A DNA stretch of 64,000 nt from Candidatus Borrarchaeum yapensis (lineage in GTDB: Archaea > Asgardarchaeota > Sifarchaeia > Borrarchaeales > Borrarchaeaceae): positions 1 to 64,000 of the forward strand of contig JAEOSF010000015.1 in assembly GCA_016840515.1 (NCBI GenBank), in the 5' to 3' direction. Shown in pieces: positions 18,625-26,780 of this stretch. The stretch's first letter is position 1. Every line of letters begins with the position of its first letter. The notes under the pieces are model-generated. The model searched no databases. It was not told the DNA's origin and saw nothing but the letters and a program-made list of their open reading frames with translations. Both the position numbers and the translations under genes were made by a program.

Positions 18625-20064
18625 ATGAGCCAAAAAGACGAGAATGAATCTCATGAAAATTTGTTTCCCTACATTTTGTTACTGCCAATCGATTCTAAGA
18701 AGCTTCGCTCTATTTTGAAAAATGTATTTAGCTCTGAGCTCGGCATCAGGCTATTTAGAGAGTTAGGAAATGAAGTATGTCTAATTCAGAAAGATGTAAT
18801 TGAGCGCCTAAAGAAGAAGGAAGATTCGGAAGAAAAGGGTCATTCGAATAAAACTATCATTCAAAAACTGAAACTCTTTGAAATGTCGCAGCTTTTAAAA
18901 TCAGAACACAGAGAAATCAATGGGCGTAGATTGCTCTGTTATGTCCCCACAAAAATGGGAAAAACACTATCTTTGCTCCTTACAGGCCATGAAATGTCAA
19001 GAAGTTCAATTAGGAATGCATTTGAAGACTTATTTCAATTGTACCTAGACAGCGCTTTAAGATTATCATTTGAACAGGGATTTGAGTTAGAACAACTTCA
19101 CGATATTTTTCACAAAATTGTTGCTCAGCTTAGTATTCAGCTAATTCAAGTACCAAAAATTGCTCCAGATGTCGTTGTTTTCGGGTCTGCAGCCATGGAT
19201 ATATTGATCAAATCAGAATTTCCAGATGTTGATGAATTAGTCATCTCAGATGAGATATATAGATTACCTGGAGGCTCTGCAGCAAATGTGTCTGTAGCTT
19301 TATCCAAGCTTGGAGTTCAAACAAGTTTTGTAGGAAAACTAGGAGGAGATTTCAACAGTTTACTTCTCATCAAAGAGTTTATTCGTGAAGGTGTTGATAT
19401 TTCTAATCTTAAAATAGAACCTAATAAAAAAGCCCCTGAACCAGTGGTTTTTGTTGATTTAAACGGAGAAAAACGGATAATTGCTCCATATGGAAAAGAT
19501 ATTGCCTTATCCATCGACTCTCCTGAGGAGATTGATTGGGGGTTATTGAAAAGCGCAAGATGTCTTTATATTGGCGATATGTTTCGGGAAGTGAGTGCCG
19601 TGATTTCAAGTTATGGTCAAAATTATAATAAGTTGGTAGTCTATCGCCCATCAACAGTTTATTTAAAGCAGGGAATTGAGTCCTTAGAACCTATTTTAAA
19701 AAATACAAATTACCTTCTTATGAATAAGAAAGGTTGGGAATTATTAGAATCATCCTCAAATGAAAAACTCAGAACTGCTAACGATTTATTAGACTATGGT
19801 TGCTCAACAGTCATCATCACTCAAGGCATACATGGATGTATAGTATATCAACATGAAAGAGAATTTATTGTTCCTGCCAAAAAGGTAGATGCAGTGGACA
19901 CGACTGGCGCTGGAGATGCATTTGCTGCAGGGCTTATCAAAGGATTACTCGAAGATATGGACATGTATGACGCGGTTCGGCTTGCGATGAGGTATGCATC
20001 ACATTCTATTCAATATCTTGGGGCTAGAAGAGCTTACTCGACTTTTGACACTTTAAAATCTTAA
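18625..20064 (+). CDS. PfkB-family sugar kinase fused to an N-terminal regulatory-type domain
   Basis: A 479-aa protein. Residues about 183-475 form a ribokinase-like PfkB domain: VVVFGSAAMDIL, the GGSAANVSVALSKLG motif, and DTTGAGDAFAAG from D425 with catalytic base D431. PfkB enzymes phosphorylate sugars, nucleosides or related alcohols. The N-terminal ~180 residues are not part of PfkB; they are charged and helical, with a pattern (KLKLFEMSQLLKSEHREINGRRLLCYVPTKMG in part) like a winged helix with a beta-wing. GGAGGTAAATAGAAT precedes the ATG. Substrate unknown. Confidence 0.82.
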   Translation: MSQKDENESHENLFPYILLLPIDSKKLRSILKNVFSSELGIRLFRELGNEVCLIQKDVIERLKKKEDSEEKGHSNKTIIQKLKLFEMSQLLKSEHREINGRRLLCYVPTKMGKTLSLLLTGHEMSRSSIRNAFEDLFQLYLDSALRLSFEQGFELEQLHDIFHKIVAQLSIQLIQVPKIAPDVVVFGSAAMDILIKSEFPDVDELVISDEIYRLPGGSAANVSVALSKLGVQTSFVGKLGGDFNSLLLIKEFIREGVDISNLKIEPNKKAPEPVVFVDLNGEKRIIAPYGKDIALSIDSPEEIDWGLLKSARCLYIGDMFREVSAVISSYGQNYNKLVVYRPSTVYLKQGIESLEPILKNTNYLLMNKKGWELLESSSNEKLRTANDLLDYGCSTVIITQGIHGCIVYQHEREFIVPAKKVDAVDTTGAGDAFAAGLIKGLLEDMDMYDAVRLAMRYASHSIQYLGARRAYSTFDTLKS

Positions 20065-20162
20065 AAAAGAGGATTGCCTCATCAAAAACATCTTTGAATA
20101 ATACATTGATTATTGACTAGTCCTAAAAAAAAAGAGATTGAAAATTATTTTTTAAGAATAAC

Positions 20163-20230
20163 TGATGTTTCAGCTTCGGAAAATATACATTTATAAAGGG
20201 CTTTTGAGGTACTCATTAAGGATCAAAATA
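20163..20230 (+). promoter_or_regulatory. Promoter-like direct repeat, copy 1
   Basis: Starts TGATGTTTCA and contains the TATA-like ATTTATAAAG. It aligns without gaps to 20311-20378 over 68 bp (about 45 identities). Confidence 0.5.
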
Positions 20231-20310
20231 AATAGGTATGCTAACTATTTGCGTTTATTTTAACTATTTTTGAACTATAATCTCTGATAGAGATTTATTT
20301 CAAATATGAA

Positions 20311-20378
20311 TGATGTTTCAATCAACAAAAATATGAGTTTATAAACAGTTTTTGAGATTACTCCTAAGACTCAAAATC
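20311..20378 (+). promoter_or_regulatory. Promoter-like direct repeat, copy 2
   Basis: Starts TGATGTTTCA and contains the TATA-like GTTTATAAAC. It lies about 50-110 bp before the thiolase start and is the more likely main promoter. Confidence 0.5.
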
Positions 20379-20424
20379 TCATTCCAACGTTAATTAGAAT
20401 TTAAAACAAGGTGAAGTGAAAAAA

Positions 20425-21639
20425 ATGACAGAAATAAAGGATAGAGCTAGTGCTGCAATTGTTTCGTGCGGCAGAACTAAATTTTCCGAGCTCTGGGAAG
20501 ACTCATTATCAGACTTGATGCTAGACTCACTTCTTGAATCACTTAATTCTACAAACGGCAATATAGAGTTCAGAGACATTGAGTCGATGTATATCGGCAA
20601 CTTTATTTCAGAAAAGATTGTCGATCAAGGATTAGTTGCCGGGGAACTAGCGCAACAATTTGGTACTCATATTCCCATATTCCGTCTTGAGGGAGCCTGC
20701 GCGTCAGGGGGACTGGCGCTCTATAATGCATGTTTGGGGATTAAATCTGGAAAATTTGATGTTGTCGCAGTCTGTGGCGTGGAAAAAATGACAGATCGTG
20801 GTGAAATTGTTACAGATGCTTTAGCTTCAGCTGCCTCAGATTGGGAAAGATTTTATGGAAATACCTTTCCAGGACTATATGCGACACTTATGGCACGACA
20901 TATGTACGAATATGGAACTACGCGCGAACAACTTGCCATGGTTGCTGTAAAAAATCATCAGCATGCAGTTAATAATGATAAAGCCCAATATCCCTTTCCA
21001 ATCAAAATTGAATCAGTATTGAAGTCTCCTTTAATTGCTGATCCTGTTCGTTTGCTGGATTGTTCGCCAGTTTCTGATGGTGCTTCATCAATAATTTTGT
21101 GCAAACCAGAGATAGCGAAAGAATATACTGAAACACCAGTTTATGTGACAGGTGCTGGCGCAGCTACAGATGCACTTTCGTTCTTTAACCGTAACGATTT
21201 TACAGGCTTAGCTGCCACAAGATTTGCTGCCCAAGGAGCCTTTAGAGAAGCCAAAATTATACAAAAAGATGTTGATATTTTAGAAGTTCATGATTGCTTT
21301 ACAATTGAAGAGATCACTGCCCTTGAAGATTTGAAATTTGTTGAAAAAGGAGAAGGCGGCCCATTTATTGGAGAATCCGTAGATTCGTTCAAGGGAAGTA
21401 AACATATCATATATCCCACTGAAACTGGTGAGATAGTTGTAAACTGTGGTGGTGGGCTAAAAGCAGATGGACATCCAGTTGGTGCCACAGGTGCGAGACA
21501 AATCTGTGAAATTTGGGAACAGCTTTTAGGCATTGCTGGCAAGAAGCAAGTTGATTTAGACACCGATCTCTTAACGGGTGTAGCACATAATATCGGTGGT
21601 ACTGGTGGTGTTGGTAGTGTTCATGTGCTACAAGTTTAA
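20425..21639 (+). CDS. Thiolase (acetoacetyl-CoA thiolase of the archaeal mevalonate pathway)
   Basis: About 404 aa, thiolase fold. Nucleophile C92 lies in LEGACASGGLALY; the C-terminal catalytic elements are ADGHPVGATGARQ and HNIGGTGGVGSVHV. In archaea this SCP-x-like thiolase condenses two acetyl-CoA and hands acetoacetyl-CoA to HMG-CoA synthase in a complex held together by a DUF35 protein. The next gene, 31 bp downstream, carries both DUF35 and HMG-CoA synthase, which fixes the role. I chose ATG 20425 over GTG 20416 because GGTGA ends at 20414 and spacing to the ATG is good. Confidence 0.9.
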   Translation: MTEIKDRASAAIVSCGRTKFSELWEDSLSDLMLDSLLESLNSTNGNIEFRDIESMYIGNFISEKIVDQGLVAGELAQQFGTHIPIFRLEGACASGGLALYNACLGIKSGKFDVVAVCGVEKMTDRGEIVTDALASAASDWERFYGNTFPGLYATLMARHMYEYGTTREQLAMVAVKNHQHAVNNDKAQYPFPIKIESVLKSPLIADPVRLLDCSPVSDGASSIILCKPEIAKEYTETPVYVTGAGAATDALSFFNRNDFTGLAATRFAAQGAFREAKIIQKDVDILEVHDCFTIEEITALEDLKFVEKGEGGPFIGESVDSFKGSKHIIYPTETGEIVVNCGGGLKADGHPVGATGARQICEIWEQLLGIAGKKQVDLDTDLLTGVAHNIGGTGGVGSVHVLQV

Positions 21640-21670
21640 GATTAAAGCCAAAATTTAGAGGTTATGAAAT

Positions 21671-23191
21671 ATGAGTGTTCCATATGTTCACAGAAACCTT
21701 GCATCACGTTATAGACTCATTGCAAGTTATTGTGACGCGTGCAATGGAAAATATTTTCCAAAGCGCAAGATTTGTCCAAAATGTGGAAATAATGATCATT
21801 TGAAGGATATTAGCCTTATAAAAAACGGTCATCGTGCCAATGTTTTTTCTGCATCCGTTATTCGACATCCTGCAACAACCCACACAGGATATGCGCCCTA
21901 TATCTCAGCTGTCGTGGAAATGGATGGATATAAATTGCCGACCATGATTACGGATTTTGAGATCACAAGTGATGAAATTGACATCGTCAATGACATTATC
22001 GGAATGCCAGTTGAACCCGTTTTTAGAAGAATCGCAGAACAGGGTGACGATGGCGTTATAGAGTACGGCATGAAATTCAGGCCTTTCCAATCATCATTAT
22101 TTAAAGAATACAGTACATATGTTCCTAGAAAAACTTCTCATAGAGCAGGGCTTGTGGGATATGGCGTTTATCTTCCAAATTACAAAGTTACTGTAGAACA
22201 GATAGCAACCACCTTTGGAACCAACGCAAATACGTATAAAAGAGGATTAGCACTTGAGGAAAAAGGTGTTGGCAATTTGGACGAGGATACAGGTACATAT
22301 TCAGTCGAATCAGCACGAAGGGCACTTAATCACGCAGGAATTGATCCACAAAAGATTGATCGTATATGGGTAGGTTCTGAATCACCACCTTATGCAGTTA
22401 AACCAACAACTACTATTGTTGCTGAAGCTATTGGCGCTGTACCTTACGTTGGAGGCAGCGACCGTGAATTTGCGTGTAAGGCTGCAACTGATGCGATTCC
22501 AGACGCAATAGCACTGGTTAATGACGAACTCACAAGTAAAACACATGAATATACAATGGTCATTGGGGCGGACAAAGCCCAAGCTAGACCTGGTGACGCG
22601 CTTGACTACAGCGTTGGAGAAGGTGGAGTAACCCTTATTTTTGGCAAGACCGATGTCATTGCAGAACCATTTGGATTCGCATCATATTTAACTGATACAC
22701 CAGATTTCTGGAGACGCGAGTTTGAAAAATTTCCAAGTCATGGTGGACGATTTACTGGAGATCCTGCTTATTTTAAGCATGTTATGGGTGCAGCTGAGAA
22801 AATAATGAATGATCTAGAAATGACTCCTAAGGACTTTGACTATGTCGTCTTTCATCAACCAAATGGTAAATTTCCAATTCGTGTCGGAACTCAATTAGGA
22901 TTTGAAATAGAGCAACTTAAACCAGGATTAATGGTAACAAAGTGCGGAAATCTGTATTCTGGATCTAGTCCACTCGGATTCGCATCCACGTTAGACATTG
23001 CACAAGATAATGAGAAAATCTTACTTGTTTCATATGGTTCTGGTGCAGGTAGTGACGCATCTGCCTGGATAACAACAGATGTATTACTCGAAAAAAGGGA
23101 ACGTACAATCCCTGTAAGAGACCAAATAAAAGGTAGAAAAGAAATGGATTATCTCCAATACGCCCGCTCCAAAGGTACGCTGATGTTCTAG
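21671..23191 (+). CDS. DUF35 OB-fold/zinc-ribbon protein fused to HMG-CoA synthase
   Basis: A 506-aa fusion. Residues 1-150 are a DUF35-type protein: rubredoxin-like zinc ribbon C21, C24, C35, C38, then an OB fold (VFSASVIRHPATTHTGYAPYISAVVEMDG region). Residues about 158-506 are a full HMG-CoA synthase: VGYGVYLPNYKV start, E237 in GSESPPYAVKP, nucleophile C269 in REFACKAATD, H395 in VFHQPNGKFP, and SYGSGAGSDASAW at the end. In most archaea DUF35 and the synthase are separate subunits. It makes HMG-CoA for isoprenoid lipids, with the thiolase encoded directly upstream. Confidence 0.93.
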   Translation: MSVPYVHRNLASRYRLIASYCDACNGKYFPKRKICPKCGNNDHLKDISLIKNGHRANVFSASVIRHPATTHTGYAPYISAVVEMDGYKLPTMITDFEITSDEIDIVNDIIGMPVEPVFRRIAEQGDDGVIEYGMKFRPFQSSLFKEYSTYVPRKTSHRAGLVGYGVYLPNYKVTVEQIATTFGTNANTYKRGLALEEKGVGNLDEDTGTYSVESARRALNHAGIDPQKIDRIWVGSESPPYAVKPTTTIVAEAIGAVPYVGGSDREFACKAATDAIPDAIALVNDELTSKTHEYTMVIGADKAQARPGDALDYSVGEGGVTLIFGKTDVIAEPFGFASYLTDTPDFWRREFEKFPSHGGRFTGDPAYFKHVMGAAEKIMNDLEMTPKDFDYVVFHQPNGKFPIRVGTQLGFEIEQLKPGLMVTKCGNLYSGSSPLGFASTLDIAQDNEKILLVSYGSGAGSDASAWITTDVLLEKRERTIPVRDQIKGRKEMDYLQYARSKGTLMF

Positions 23192-23204
23192 GACTATCAC
23201 TTTT

Positions 23205-23330
23205 ATCGTCCCTGTCCCTGTCCCTGTCATCCATCCCGTTGCTGAAGGCATGGGGCCTCTCGGAATCTGTCTTATGCACAAGAACGCGTTCTCCGCGTGA
23301 TGCGAGGAACATTTCGCCTTGTAGCTAGTG
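23205..23330 (-). mobile_element. IS200/IS605-like right-end scar, family shared with 8587-8740
   Basis: It begins 14 bp past the HMG-CoA synthase stop. It has three tandem CCTGTC hexamers, then the segment that matches 8600-8675. The minus strand encodes a tnpB-tail-like peptide (CIRQIPRGPMPSATGWMTG), and no transposase body is left. Confidence 0.5.
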
Positions 23331-23440
23331 TATTTTGCCAGTTTGTAGACATCTTCATCAAGTGTATAGGTTTTAATTGGATGTCGTTCTTTATTGATGA
23401 AATCATGGAGCAGCATGACGATCAATAATGCTTCATGCGC

Positions 23441-23478
23441 TTCTGAAACGGTTTAGAAAACCTATTTTCAGGTAGAAT
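23441..23478 (-). repeat. ~44-bp palindromic repeat, copy E (inverted orientation)
   Basis: On the minus strand it reads ATTCTACCTGAAAATAGG, TTTTC, then a diverged end GTTTCAGAAG. The left arm is identical to copy C and the core TGAAAATAGGTTTTC is identical to copy D. It lies 17 kb from the other copies. Confidence 0.6.
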
Positions 23479-23482
23479 TCTG

Positions 23483-23716
23483 TTGCAGCGTCCTCAGCAA
23501 CAATGTTATCTTTATGGAAACGCGTTAGGAATCCTTGATGTCTCAAATGTGACTAATCTAGTCGAAGTTGGAAACTACTATATTGATGATACTGCTTTTT
23601 CCGTAGTTTTAAGTGGCTCTTATGCTTATGTAGCAGTTGCTTGTATAATTAGACAGCTTAAATGTCAGCAATTCAGTCGCATTTGCACATATCATGGTGA
23701 TCCTATTCTCTTATAA
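23483..23716 (+). pseudogene. Fragment of an LVIVD-repeat beta-propeller protein
   Basis: The frame reads LGILDVSNVTNLVEVGNYY and SGSYAYVAVA, one LVIVD-type propeller blade. Such proteins have many blades and a signal peptide; here a single blade is preceded and followed by unrelated sequence. No plausible start with a ribosome-binding site exists. Likely a gene remnant. Confidence 0.55.
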
Positions 23717-23798
23717 AAAAGGGAAAGAATATAAGAAATAAACGATTTTAAAGAAAAACTATACTCACATAAATTTCACTTACTTAGGGAGGGATCAC

Positions 23799-24260
23799 AT
23801 GCAAATCGAAACAAAACTAAAGGAATTGGGTCTTGAACTGCCACCACCTGGAAAACCGGTAGCAAACTATGTTCTAGCTGTGCGTAGCGGTAATCTGATT
23901 TTTCTTTCGGGTCACGGACCGATCTCAAAGGACGGCAGCTGGATTACAGGTAAAGTTGGTGCTGACTTAACTCTGGAAGAAGGCTATCAGGCTGCCCGTC
24001 AGACGGCATTGGTGTTGTTAACGTCATTGAAAGAAGAGATCGGAAACTTAGATAAGGTACAAAGAGTAGTCAAGCTTCTGGGTATGGTCAATTGTACACC
24101 TGAGTTTGTTGATCAACCCAAAGTTATCAACGGCGCCTCTGATCTTCTGGTCGATATTTTTGGTGCTAAAGGCAAACATGCACGCTCCGCGATTGGTGTG
24201 AATGCTCTACCGGGCAATATTGCCGTAGAAATTGAAATGATTGTGGCGGTTGAGGGTTGA
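23799..24260 (+). CDS. RidA-family protein (YjgF/YER057c/UK114)
   Basis: A 153-aa protein of the RidA superfamily, whose best-known members hydrolyse reactive enamine/imine intermediates of amino-acid metabolism. Visible: LAVRSGNLIFLSGHGPISKDG, ARQTALVLLTSLKEEIGNL, and the end GKHARSAIGVNALPGNIAVEIEMIVAVE with R in the ARSAIGV motif. Length fits the longer subgroup (about 150 aa) rather than classic RidA (about 128 aa). AGGGAGGGATCAC gives a strong ribosome-binding site. It stands alone. Confidence 0.88.
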   Translation: MQIETKLKELGLELPPPGKPVANYVLAVRSGNLIFLSGHGPISKDGSWITGKVGADLTLEEGYQAARQTALVLLTSLKEEIGNLDKVQRVVKLLGMVNCTPEFVDQPKVINGASDLLVDIFGAKGKHARSAIGVNALPGNIAVEIEMIVAVEG

Positions 24261-24567
24261 AACTCTCCTAGAATTCGTTATGATAAGCGAATTCTTAGCA
24301 GTACTTCGTGATGATAACCGGGACAGTATGCGTGTCTTCAGTACGCTCGATCCAAAGGTACGCTGATGTTCTGAATTCACTTAGTTTTCTTTTTTATTTT
24401 CCATTTTTTCAATGCTCAGTGCAATGAGCTATCACTAGGACTCAATAATATTGTTTTAGTGCCTGCATTTATTCTGCAAAATGAAAAGTGAATAATGGAA
24501 ATAGACATACTAGCACTACTTCCGATACTTAATTATAAATGAAAATAATAGTCTTCTGGGGATAATA
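24261..24567. other. Intergenic region with a gene-end fragment
   Basis: A hairpin (AGAATTCG near 24270 and CGAATTCT near 24287) follows the RidA gene and may terminate it. The 24336-24374 fragment follows. The remainder is AT-rich leader of the methyltransferase gene. Confidence 0.5.
24336..24374 (+). pseudogene. Orphan 3' end of a second HMG-CoA synthase-like gene
   Basis: Twelve codons plus stop reading LQYARSKGTLMF, identical in protein to the C-terminus of the gene ending at 23191. The DNA differs at four bases, all synonymous. Upstream the similarity ends at once. It marks the deleted remains of a paralogue that lay in tandem. Confidence 0.7.
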
Positions 24568-25329
24568 TTGAGCAAAGATTTCAAGAAATGGTTTGATGAG
24601 TACTCTGCCATATACGATTCCTTCGAAGAGCAGTTAGAACAAAAAAATAAGAACAGCGAAATTCTGTTCAAGCACTTGAACTTAGGACAAAATCAAAGGA
24701 TTTGCGATGTGGGAACTGGCACGGGCAATAGTATAATCGCTTTGCAGAAGTTAATGAAGAAGAATAAAATAAAGGGGGAATACATAGGTATAGACATATC
24801 TGCTAAAATGCTAAATCAACTAAAAGCAAAATGCAAAACAAATGAGATCCACACAATCTGTGCAGATATGAAGTACTTACCTCTCATTTCAGACTGTATA
24901 GACTGTCAAACTTTCTATTTTTCTATTCATTTGTCTAGAAATGACGATTTCGATCTAACTCTTAAAGAAACGAGACGAGTTCTCCGTAATGGCGTTGGAA
25001 AATTAGTTATTGTCACAATCAAGCCAAATTCTCCCTTTAATCAATTACGTGATCACCTTAAAGGAAAAAAGAGACCTGTAATAAGCAAGCAATTTCTCAT
25101 AGAAAAATTGAAATCACATAACCTTCACGTAGACTTCACTACTGTTGTGATAAATGCTTTGTACTTCAAAACTATTGATAACGCCCTTGATTTTTTTGAG
25201 GAGAGGGGATTGTTAAATAAGAATAGAGAGGAAACAGTGGAAGTATTGAAGCAATACACAAGCGTCACTAAAGAAGGAATCGAAATCGCTGTTATAGATC
25301 AAATATTCATTGCATCCAAGCAATCATAA
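24568..25329 (+). CDS. Class I SAM-dependent methyltransferase
   Basis: A 253-aa protein with a Rossmann methyltransferase fold: motif I RICDVGTGTGNS (about 47-58), GIDISAKML after it, CADMKYLPL, and a post-motif III TRRVLRNGVGKLVIVTI. This resembles UbiE/small-molecule or arsenite-type methyltransferases but no cysteine set for arsenic is present. The TTG start at 24568 follows TGGGGAT. The substrate is unknown and the gene stands alone. Confidence 0.82.
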   Translation: MSKDFKKWFDEYSAIYDSFEEQLEQKNKNSEILFKHLNLGQNQRICDVGTGTGNSIIALQKLMKKNKIKGEYIGIDISAKMLNQLKAKCKTNEIHTICADMKYLPLISDCIDCQTFYFSIHLSRNDDFDLTLKETRRVLRNGVGKLVIVTIKPNSPFNQLRDHLKGKKRPVISKQFLIEKLKSHNLHVDFTTVVINALYFKTIDNALDFFEERGLLNKNREETVEVLKQYTSVTKEGIEIAVIDQIFIASKQS

Positions 25330-25388
25330 ACTAATAACACGCATAAGAACAGTCATTAATTGCCTGACTGATATTTGAGAGCTGGCAT

Positions 25389-25892
25389 TCATCCAATTTT
25401 TCTTATTGGCAAATATAAGCCTATATTCCATTTAGGTAAATCGTTTTTTTGTATGAAGTTTTCAATTTCCTTTTTTTCTGTTATATGTTCTTCAAGCCAT
25501 TGAACGGTGCTGTCAAATTCGTACATATTTTCTTTCATCCACAGTTTCGCCGCTGAATGAAATACATTCCAATCTTGGCCAGAAAGGAAATCACTAAATA
25601 GCATTTCTGTAACCGCAAATAAGCCACCTTTGAACTCTTTAATTTTGATTTCACCATCGCCTTCAAAATCATCATCTAACGGCAGCCACACTTCGTATCC
25701 ATATACAGGGTTGTCTTCAGTAGGAATAGGATTGTTGAATCCAAAGAAATGATATCTCATATTTTTGCTTAAAAGATTCTTTTCCTGTGCCCACGTGATC
25801 ATTTCTTTGAAAGCATTTAATTCTGGATTTTCGCCAACATATTGGAAAGAGGCTACTTTCATTGGATTAAGTTCAACTACTTTAATCTCCAT
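25389..25892 (-). CDS. GyrI-like/AraC-type effector-binding domain protein
   Basis: About 167 aa starting at ATG 25892 (MEIKVVELNPMKVASFQYVG), which has AGGTG upstream. The opening 'ELxPxxVAxxxYxG', YHFFGFNNPIP, YGYEVWLPL and GGLFAVTE match the two-repeat SOUL/GyrI-like fold that binds small ligands in AraC/MerR-type regulators or acts alone. An open frame continues 50 codons upstream into the neighbouring SDR gene; I treat that part as untranslated. Confidence 0.7.
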   Translation of the reverse strand: MEIKVVELNPMKVASFQYVGENPELNAFKEMITWAQEKNLLSKNMRYHFFGFNNPIPTEDNPVYGYEVWLPLDDDFEGDGEIKIKEFKGGLFAVTEMLFSDFLSGQDWNVFHSAAKLWMKENMYEFDSTVQWLEEHITEKKEIENFIQKNDLPKWNIGLYLPIRKIG

Positions 25893-25980
25893 TTTTAATA
25901 CACCTATACTTGTCAATTCCACATAGGAATTGCTAAGATTAAAATAATGAGGGGGGGAACTGGAAGTGATCCAAGTGATT

Positions 25981-26736
25981 TCAATACTTTGACCTTCCGC
26001 CAGAGATACTATACGCTTGACGTGTAATGAAGCTTGCTGCATCTGAAACTAAGAACTTTACCAAATCTGCAATTTCCTCAGGTTTTCCAAGTCTACCTAT
26101 TGGGATTTTTTCTGTTAAGAATTTAATTTGTTCTTCTCCTAAACCTAAAGTCAGTTCTGTTGCGATCAAGGCGGGACAAATACAATTGACATTTATTCCA
26201 TTTTTGACTACCTCTTCTGCCAAAGCTTTTGTAAAGCCAATAATTCCTGATTTAGCTGCACAATAAGCAGTCATGTTAGCGTTACCTTCTTTACCAGCAA
26301 TACTAGAAATGTTAACAATTTTCCCATATTGTTTCTCTAGCATTGAAGGAATTACAGCCTGAGAGCAGAGGAAAGTTCCTTTCAGATCGACATTTATGAC
26401 TTTGTCCCAATCTTCCTCGCGTAAATTTTGAACTGGTACCATCGGGCCAGAGATGCCTGCATTATTTACAAGAATATCGATTTGTCCATATTTTTCTAAT
26501 GTAAGGCTTATCATATGCTCTACAGCGTTCTTGTTAGAAACATCAGCAAGAATTGCAGTTGCGTCTCCACCATTGGATTCTATCTCTTTAACTACTTCTT
26601 TTGCGTTTTCTTCTACAATATCGTTAATTACTAATTTCGCTCCATCCTTAGCTAAGGATAGAGCTATAGCACGACCAATCCCTTGACCTGCACCTGTGAC
26701 TATTGCGACTTTATCAGAAAGATCTACTTTCAGCAT
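25981..26736 (-). CDS. SDR-family oxidoreductase (FabG-like)
   Basis: A 251-aa short-chain dehydrogenase starting at ATG 26736 (MLKVDLSDKVAIVTG), with GAGGTGA 5 bp upstream. Motifs: TGAGQGIGRA (NAD(P) binding), ILVNNAGISG, catalytic S in NISSIAGKEG and YCAAK, CPALIATEL. The end ITRQAYSISGG is slightly unusual; most relatives have ITGQ. It reduces or oxidises a carbonyl/alcohol substrate using NAD(P); 3-oxoacyl carrier reduction is one option. Confidence 0.87.
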   Translation of the reverse strand: MLKVDLSDKVAIVTGAGQGIGRAIALSLAKDGAKLVINDIVEENAKEVVKEIESNGGDATAILADVSNKNAVEHMISLTLEKYGQIDILVNNAGISGPMVPVQNLREEDWDKVINVDLKGTFLCSQAVIPSMLEKQYGKIVNISSIAGKEGNANMTAYCAAKSGIIGFTKALAEEVVKNGINVNCICPALIATELTLGLGEEQIKFLTEKIPIGRLGKPEEIADLVKFLVSDAASFITRQAYSISGGRSKY

Positions 26737-26780
26737 TAAACTCACCTCTTTATCAATTTGTACTTTCTATAATATATAGT

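Larger units (their letters stand above)
20065..20424. other. Promoter region of the thiolase/HMG-CoA synthase operon
   Basis: No coding sequence. It holds two similar 68-bp promoter-like segments (listed separately) with a perfect palindrome ATCTCTGATAGAGAT (20280-20294) between them. Confidence 0.6.
23192..23798. other. Scarred intergenic region
   Basis: Contains an insertion-sequence scar (23205-23330), repeat copy E (23441-23478) and a beta-propeller gene fragment (23483-23716), then the leader of the RidA-like gene. Confidence 0.6.
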
